A program made the position numbers and the translations under genes. A DNA stretch of 64,000 nt, from positions 755,330-819,329 of the forward strand of contig KB722747.1 in NCBI GenBank assembly GCA_000349905.1, written 5' to 3'. Below are positions 59,419 through 64,000 of this stretch, one piece after another. The notes under the pieces are model-generated. The model had not been told where the DNA came from. It ran no database searches and was given only the letters and a program-made list of their open reading frames with translations. Positions within the stretch are counted from its first letter, which is position 1. Each line of letters opens with the position of its first letter. The stretch is from Volvariella volvacea V23. Its lineage: Eukaryota > Basidiomycota > Agaricomycetes > Agaricales > Pluteaceae.

Positions 59419-60376
59419 ATGAAGTTTGTTCCCCGTCGAAGCGAAGAGAGAGGCCACGCCGATCACGATTGGTTGAAGACCTTCCACACCTTTTCATTTG
59501 CTTCGTAAGTCGCATTTCTTCCGAGTACCCAGCCCGTATTCTGTCCTTACAATAGATATTGACTATTACTTCACATAGGTACCAAGACAGAAGGCACAAC
59601 CAGTTTGGTCCTCTCCGCGTCATCAATGAGGATCGCGTAGCTCCAAGGACAGGGTTTGGGACCCACCCGCACAGCGAGTTTGAGATCTTCTCATATGTTG
59701 TGTCAGGTCAACTCGAGCAGTATGCCCCCTCCTTTCCTTCGCAATTGGTCTCGTTCTCTAACTACTTATCTACAGCAAGGACTCAATGGGCAACACTGAA
59801 ATCCTCAAACGCGGAGACATCCAACTAACCTCCGCCGGCACCGGCATCTCCCACTCTGAAAAAGCCTATGGCCCCACTCCCGTCCATTTCCTCCAAATCT
59901 GGTCCTTCCCAACCGCATCTCGTCTCAAACCCAAGTACTACACTCGTCATTTCTCTGACGCAGAGAAGAAAGATCGACTCGTCAAGGTCGTTGCACCAGT
60001 CGATGACTCCTCCGCGTCGTCAGTGGAGGATAAGATCGTCGACGCGAGAGAGGGGTCGGGGCCTGTGCCCGTGCATTCCAATCTGACGATGTACGCTGGG
60101 TTGCTGAGCCCTGGTTTAGGCAAGGATGGAAGTCTCGGTGTCAAGATGAACGGGAGAAGGGGCTATATCCACGTCGTCCAAACTAGCGGGTATAATACCG
60201 GCAAGGCCAAAGGCGCGGGCATCAGAATCAGCGGGTCTAGTGTTTCCAAGGACGATGAGGTCACGCTGCGCGAAGGTGATGGCGCATATATTACTATTGG
60301 GCCTGGTGGGAGAGAGTTGAAGGTTGAGAACGTTAGTGAAGGTGTTGCAGAAGTGTTGTTGTTCGACATGGAGTAA
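59419..60376 (+). CDS. Pirin, tandem copy 1
   Basis: Cupin-fold, metal-binding protein. Pirins act as iron-dependent nuclear cofactors or as quercetin 2,3-dioxygenases, and which applies here is unknown. Exons 59419-59504, 59579-59719 and 59776-60376 give 275 residues, the usual size. The N-terminal cupin carries [22 protein letters not shown], then [32 protein letters not shown], where the H-x-H, Glu and the following His (GISHSE region) are the metal ligands. The C-terminal domain holds [13 protein letters not shown] and ends VLLFDME. The ATG chosen opens the conserved start; upstream sequence in the same frame shows no pirin similarity. Confidence 0.92.
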
Positions 60377-61218
60377 AACGATGCCTTCTGTTAGAATATT
60401 TTTTTTCACCTTAGAGATGAATCTAATTTGTGCGATATAGTCATGTTGTAATGTAGGAATCACATTCCAAGCCAAAAATCATTGTGTATCCGACTTGCAT
60501 GCTGTTTAGTTTACCTCGCTGTCAAAACCCGTACATAGGTGGTGCCGATTCCAATCGCATATGTGCAACTCGCACTGTTATGGGAGTGCTTATTTTGTCT
60601 TTCTAAGCTCCCGTGTGCTCAACGTATAACTCCGGAATGTCCTCACATTCTTCACTGTCGTCGCCTTTGCCAGCGTGTAAATGACTTTGTTCTGAGTGTA
60701 GAGCTGTGAAGCCGACGGGCACCCCAAAGTTCTTCCAGGCACATAATGGAATAAATTGGGTGACTCGCCAATTCCCTTATTGGTGCTATTTCGTTTAAAA
60801 ATCTGCCCACGTTTAGTTGTGAGGTCGTGCGTTATAATACTGCACTGAGTTGGTCAGCTTGTACTCGAAATCACTGGGATGCGGTGATACAGTGAATTAC
60901 CAAAAGAGGATATGATATCCCACCAATTCCCACACTTCGGCTTCGACCGTGTCCACCACAATCCCTGAATAGAACTTACGCCGACCCCGATTCAGTCTTG
61001 TTCTGACCGCAACCTTACGCTGACCGGGTTGGTCGTGGTTGTGAATCATCGTGGGTGGGCTAGAATCAGATTTGGAATGTTGCATCCCTCAGCAAGGTTC
61101 CACTTGATGGACTCATTAGCAATAAAAGCCGTGTCATAGGGCAGGTAAGCGTTGTTATTGGACGATGTCTCCGCTTTCTAAACTCCTATTCTTCATCGAC
61201 ATCATATCAGCTCCGATC

Positions 61219-61226
61219 TATATAAG
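61219..61226 (+). promoter_or_regulatory. TATA box of pirin 2
   Basis: tatataag, 176 bp before the ATG, in the duplicated promoter. Confidence 0.5.
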
Positions 61227-61394
61227 TGCCCTCGTATACTGGGGCTTCATTCCAACATCACCCTTCGCATTAGTACCAAGCAGGTTATCCAACTTGTTCA
61301 CTGGAACCTCGACCACGCCTCAACGACTTCGTAGCATACCTACTCCCTCTGCCCCGAACAACCTCCTTTCATCGTTGATACTTCACATCCAAAC

Positions 61395-62344
61395 ATGAAG
61401 TTCACCCCTCGTCGAAGTGAAGAGAGAGGCCATGCCAACCACAATTGGTTGAAAACATTCCATACATTTTCATTTGCTTCGTATGTTCGACTCTTTTTAG
61501 ATACCTGAGAGATGGATTTTGATTTATTTTTGCCATCTAGGTACCAAGACAGACATCACGACCAATTTGGTCCTCTCTGTGTCATTAACGAGGATCGTGT
61601 GGCTCCTAGGACAGGGTTTGGAACCCACTCGCATAGCGAGTTCGAGATCTTCTCATACATTGTATCTGGCCAACTCGAGCAGTACGTCTTTTCCCTCCCT
61701 CAAAAGCCAATCCTGCCCTCTGACACTGTGCGCTTATCTACAGCAAAGACTCGCTGGGTAACACTGAAATTCTCAAAAGAGGCGACATCCAGCTTACATC
61801 CGCCGGTAGCGGAATCTCCCACTCCGAGAAGGCATACGGCCCCACTCCAGTCCATTTCCTCCAAATCTGGTCCCTTCCAACCGCATCCCATCTACAACCA
61901 AAATACTACACTCGCCACTTCTCCGATGCAGAAAAGAAGGATCGATTTGTCAAGGTCGTTGCATCAGTCGATGACTCTTCCGTGTCATCAGTGGAGGATG
62001 AAGTCATTGACTCGAGGGAGGGATCAGGGCCTACACCCGTGCATTCCAATTTGACGATGTATGCTGGGTTGTTGGGTCCCGGTTTGGGAAAGGATGGAAG
62101 TTTTGGTGTTCAATTGAGAGGAAGGAAAGGGTATATTCACGTCGTGCAGACGAGTGGATACAATACTGGAATGGCCAAAGGCGCAGGCATCAAGATTAGT
62201 GGATCTGGTGTTGCCAAGGGTGACGAGGTGACATTATTTGAAGGCGATGGCACATATATTGATATTGGATCCGAAGGGGCGGAGCTGAAGGTTGAAAATG
62301 TCAGTGGAGACATCGCAGAGGTGTTGTTGTTCGACATAGAGTAA
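61395..62344 (+). CDS. Pirin, tandem copy 2
   Basis: Exons 61395-61480, 61541-61681 and 61744-62344 give 275 residues, with intron positions and phases identical to copy 1. The metal-ligand motifs are retained ([14 protein letters not shown] and [16 protein letters not shown]), as is the C-terminal [15 protein letters not shown] block ending LLFDIE. Differences from copy 1 are scattered substitutions without lesions, so both copies are probably functional. Distinct promoters 1.9 kb apart would allow separate regulation. Confidence 0.92.
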
Positions 62345-62485
62345 AACGGTGTCTTTTGTTGGAATAACCTTTTGTGCATTATAATCATGCCGTAATTTAG
62401 GGAGCACAATGTATAATTGCCTTTAATGCTCCTTGGAAATCCCGCGGTTCGTGATAGTTACTGAAATACATGATGTGTGTAGAAG

Positions 62486-63333
62486 CTACCCTAGTAACAT
62501 AGATAACCTCTTCGCAGCGAAATAGGCCCAATAGAACTTGCTATTATCGCTCGTCGGCTGCCCCAGCAAATTATCCGTCATCACACCCAGCGCCCAATCC
62601 GAATACAACGCAGCCAAGACAGAGAGCATAGCTGCACCTCCAAAGAATGCATCGGCACCTAGCCTATAGGCTTTTTGCCTCATGTCCAAATGCGACTCGC
62701 GAAGCAGAAGGTTGAGTACCGAGAGGATGATGCCGAGCGCTGTGAGAGACAGAAATACGGCGCTCAAGGGCAAAAGCCCATGAGTGTGCGAGTGTTTTGT
62801 AACTAACACCAGCAAGCCTGTCAACCCAGATATCATCCCAGGTATATCTACGTAAAATCAGGGTGAGATACGCTCCTTGGGAGTGGATACAGGCGCACCA
62901 CGGCTTTGCACTCACATATTATAAGACACAACACCGTTGCACCGCTAACCAGATCACTCTTGGCACAGTGGCAGATATGGAAGCGACTACTGCCATGCAT
63001 ATACTGTATATACGCAGCATACAGCGCCATAAGCCCATTCGTCAATGACACCGCCAGCTTCCACACTCCAATGACTAGCAGTGGCCAAGTCCGCCTACAC
63101 TTGACAATCGTGGAAATTGCGAGAACAGTAGAGACTATCAAGCTCACGAGACCGATAAAAATGTCGCGTTTCGTGCAGTCTAGTCTGTGTCGAGGCCAAA
63201 GGGGCTTTAAACCACGAGAGAGACAGAAGAGGGTGTAGTAGGTGAGGAGGTGGGATGTGAATCCGAGGCCGCCAAAGGGGAGGCTGTAGCATGATATTTC
63301 GGCTTTGAGGTCGTTGTGGTTTGGTGTTGACAT
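62486..63333 (-). CDS. Predicted multi-pass membrane protein of about 259 aa
   Basis: Two minus-strand exons (63333-62916 and 62847-62486) join in frame. About seven hydrophobic segments are visible, including FIGLVSLIVSTVLAISTIV, LVIGVWKLAVSLTNGLMALY, GLTGLLVLVTK, and FGGAAMLSVLAALYSDWALGV. The N-terminus starts MSTPNHNDLKAEISCYSLPFGG and a charged HSHTHG-type loop occurs in exon 2. I do not recognise a named family, although similar small seven-helix proteins are common in agarics. It ends 140 bp from the pirin 2 stop, in convergent orientation. Confidence 0.65.
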
Positions 63334-63545
63334 CGTTGGTTCTATAATATGGGTAAGTCTTTTTTTTTCTCAATGTAAACTGGAATGCTGAGTACGTTAA
63401 GGAACAGCATCTCCCGATGCAGATGCGTGCGGTCCTGTTTGTGACGCGTAAAAAAACCTGAAGGGCAGGCACAGGCACACAACAGTGCTTTGAGCTAGCG
63501 TTGGGGTGAACAAGCGGGGCATTAGTTTGGTGGAAAGGGCATTCA
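63334..63545. other. Promoter flank of the membrane protein, left edge of retrotransposon
   Basis: A T-run at 63360-63369 and no gene. The LTR begins at 63546. Confidence 0.5.
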
Positions 63546-64000
63546 TGTTGAACAGCAGCCTTACAGGCACTAGAGGCTATGGAGGTCACCTCACCTAGGA
63601 GTAGAGAGTAATGATACTTTGTGTATATCTGAGGATTGGGGGGCTGGTAGGTACATGCTGGAACTATTTGTACAGAGGAGTGACAAGTGCTGTCCACCAT
63701 TTTGGAAATGATGGTATCCACATCGGAATTGATGTGAGTCACTTCAGTGATACTTAGGATCTATCTACCTGTATCCTATGACTATCTACCATGTGTATCT
63801 AGCCACATATTTCTCCGTAACATGTGTATATTCCAAGTACCGGTCCGTATACTTGGTCCAGATAACCATAAGTCTGGTCCATATTGACGGTCCATCCAAC
63901 ACTCCCCCATGCTAAGTACCATGATTAATGGTGCTAAGCATATCTGTGATGGCAAGTAAAACTCAAGCCCAAGGTGCTTTTGGAATTGAAGGAACTTCTG
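63546..64000 (-). mobile_element. 3' end of a copia-like LTR retrotransposon (continues beyond window)
   Basis: On the minus strand the LTR (63901 to 63546) reads tgttggatgg.. to ..ctgttcaaca, 356 bp. Immediately before it, at 63902-63912, is the purine tract gcatgggggag, the classic primer for plus-strand synthesis next to a 3' LTR. The remaining 90 bp to 64000 would be internal sequence. The left flank (attca) has no partner within the window, as expected if the 5' LTR lies outside. Same family as the LTR at 44410-47286. Confidence 0.82.

Larger units (their letters stand above)
58950..62350 (+). repeat. Tandem duplication containing the two pirin genes
   Basis: Two units offset by about 1976 bp. 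The upstream edge ggatatgatatcccac occurs at about 58967 and 60908, the TATA element at 59271 and 61219, and the pirin ATG at 59419 and 61395. Coding exons are identical in length, including a last exon of 601 nt in both. Confidence 0.85.

Overview
The window is nuclear DNA of a filamentous basidiomycete, most likely an Agaricomycete. Genes are dense in short GT..AG introns of about 50-60 nt (the first gene has 20 exons, one of 8 nt). The protein families fit this group: oligopeptide transporter (OPT), Msb1/Mug8, NACHT STAND proteins, I66 protease inhibitors, tandem pirins, phytocyanin-like secreted proteins, DUF3433 membrane proteins, and a multi-pass membrane family expanded in mushrooms. 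There are two 100-base N gaps (8929-9028 and 40114-40213).

Layout. 1-4782: an intact OPT-family transporter (+). 5123-11100: a decayed, AT-rich block. A NACHT-type STAND gene is split by an 889-bp insertion with a poly-T edge and a 14-bp target-site duplication, and it also carries a nonsense codon. Two solo LTRs follow, the first split by about 1.6 kb of other DNA. 13279-17927: an Msb1/Mug8-type polarity protein (+). 19889-20939: a small F-box-like protein (+). 22000-27575: a cluster of four paralogous secreted cysteine-containing proteins, one diverging from the other three, the third being a pseudogene. 29008-32393: a C2H2 zinc-finger protein (-) with a His-rich tail and a 789-nt intron that carries an open frame continuous with the next exon. 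34159-34762: an I66 (cospin-type) serine-protease inhibitor (+), with the last exon of a paralogue stranded near 38.9 kb. 35407-36194: a beta-carbonic anhydrase (-); a decayed duplicate lies at 40327-41150.

42387-48732 is the most striking region. One gene of about 693 codons (multi-pass membrane family) has been hit by three separate LTR elements, now solo LTRs of three families, each with its own 5-bp target-site duplication. One of these LTRs has in turn been hit by a pogo-type DNA transposon. Removing the elements conceptually restores a single continuous frame apart from two TGA codons.

50651-53488: a DUF3433-type membrane protein (+). 55264-56776: a GPI-type secreted protein with two cupredoxin domains (-). 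59419-62344: two pirin genes in a tandem duplication (+). 62486-63333: an unknown multi-pass membrane protein (-). The window ends inside a copia-like LTR retrotransposon whose 3' LTR (63546-63901, minus orientation) is the same family as the LTR carrying the pogo element.

The genes do not form a pathway. The window looks like conserved housekeeping genes separated by repeat-rich islands where duplicated accessory genes (NACHT, secreted proteins, I66, carbonic anhydrase, membrane family) are gained and lost. Several stop codons and LTR differences look like C-to-T decay at CpG.
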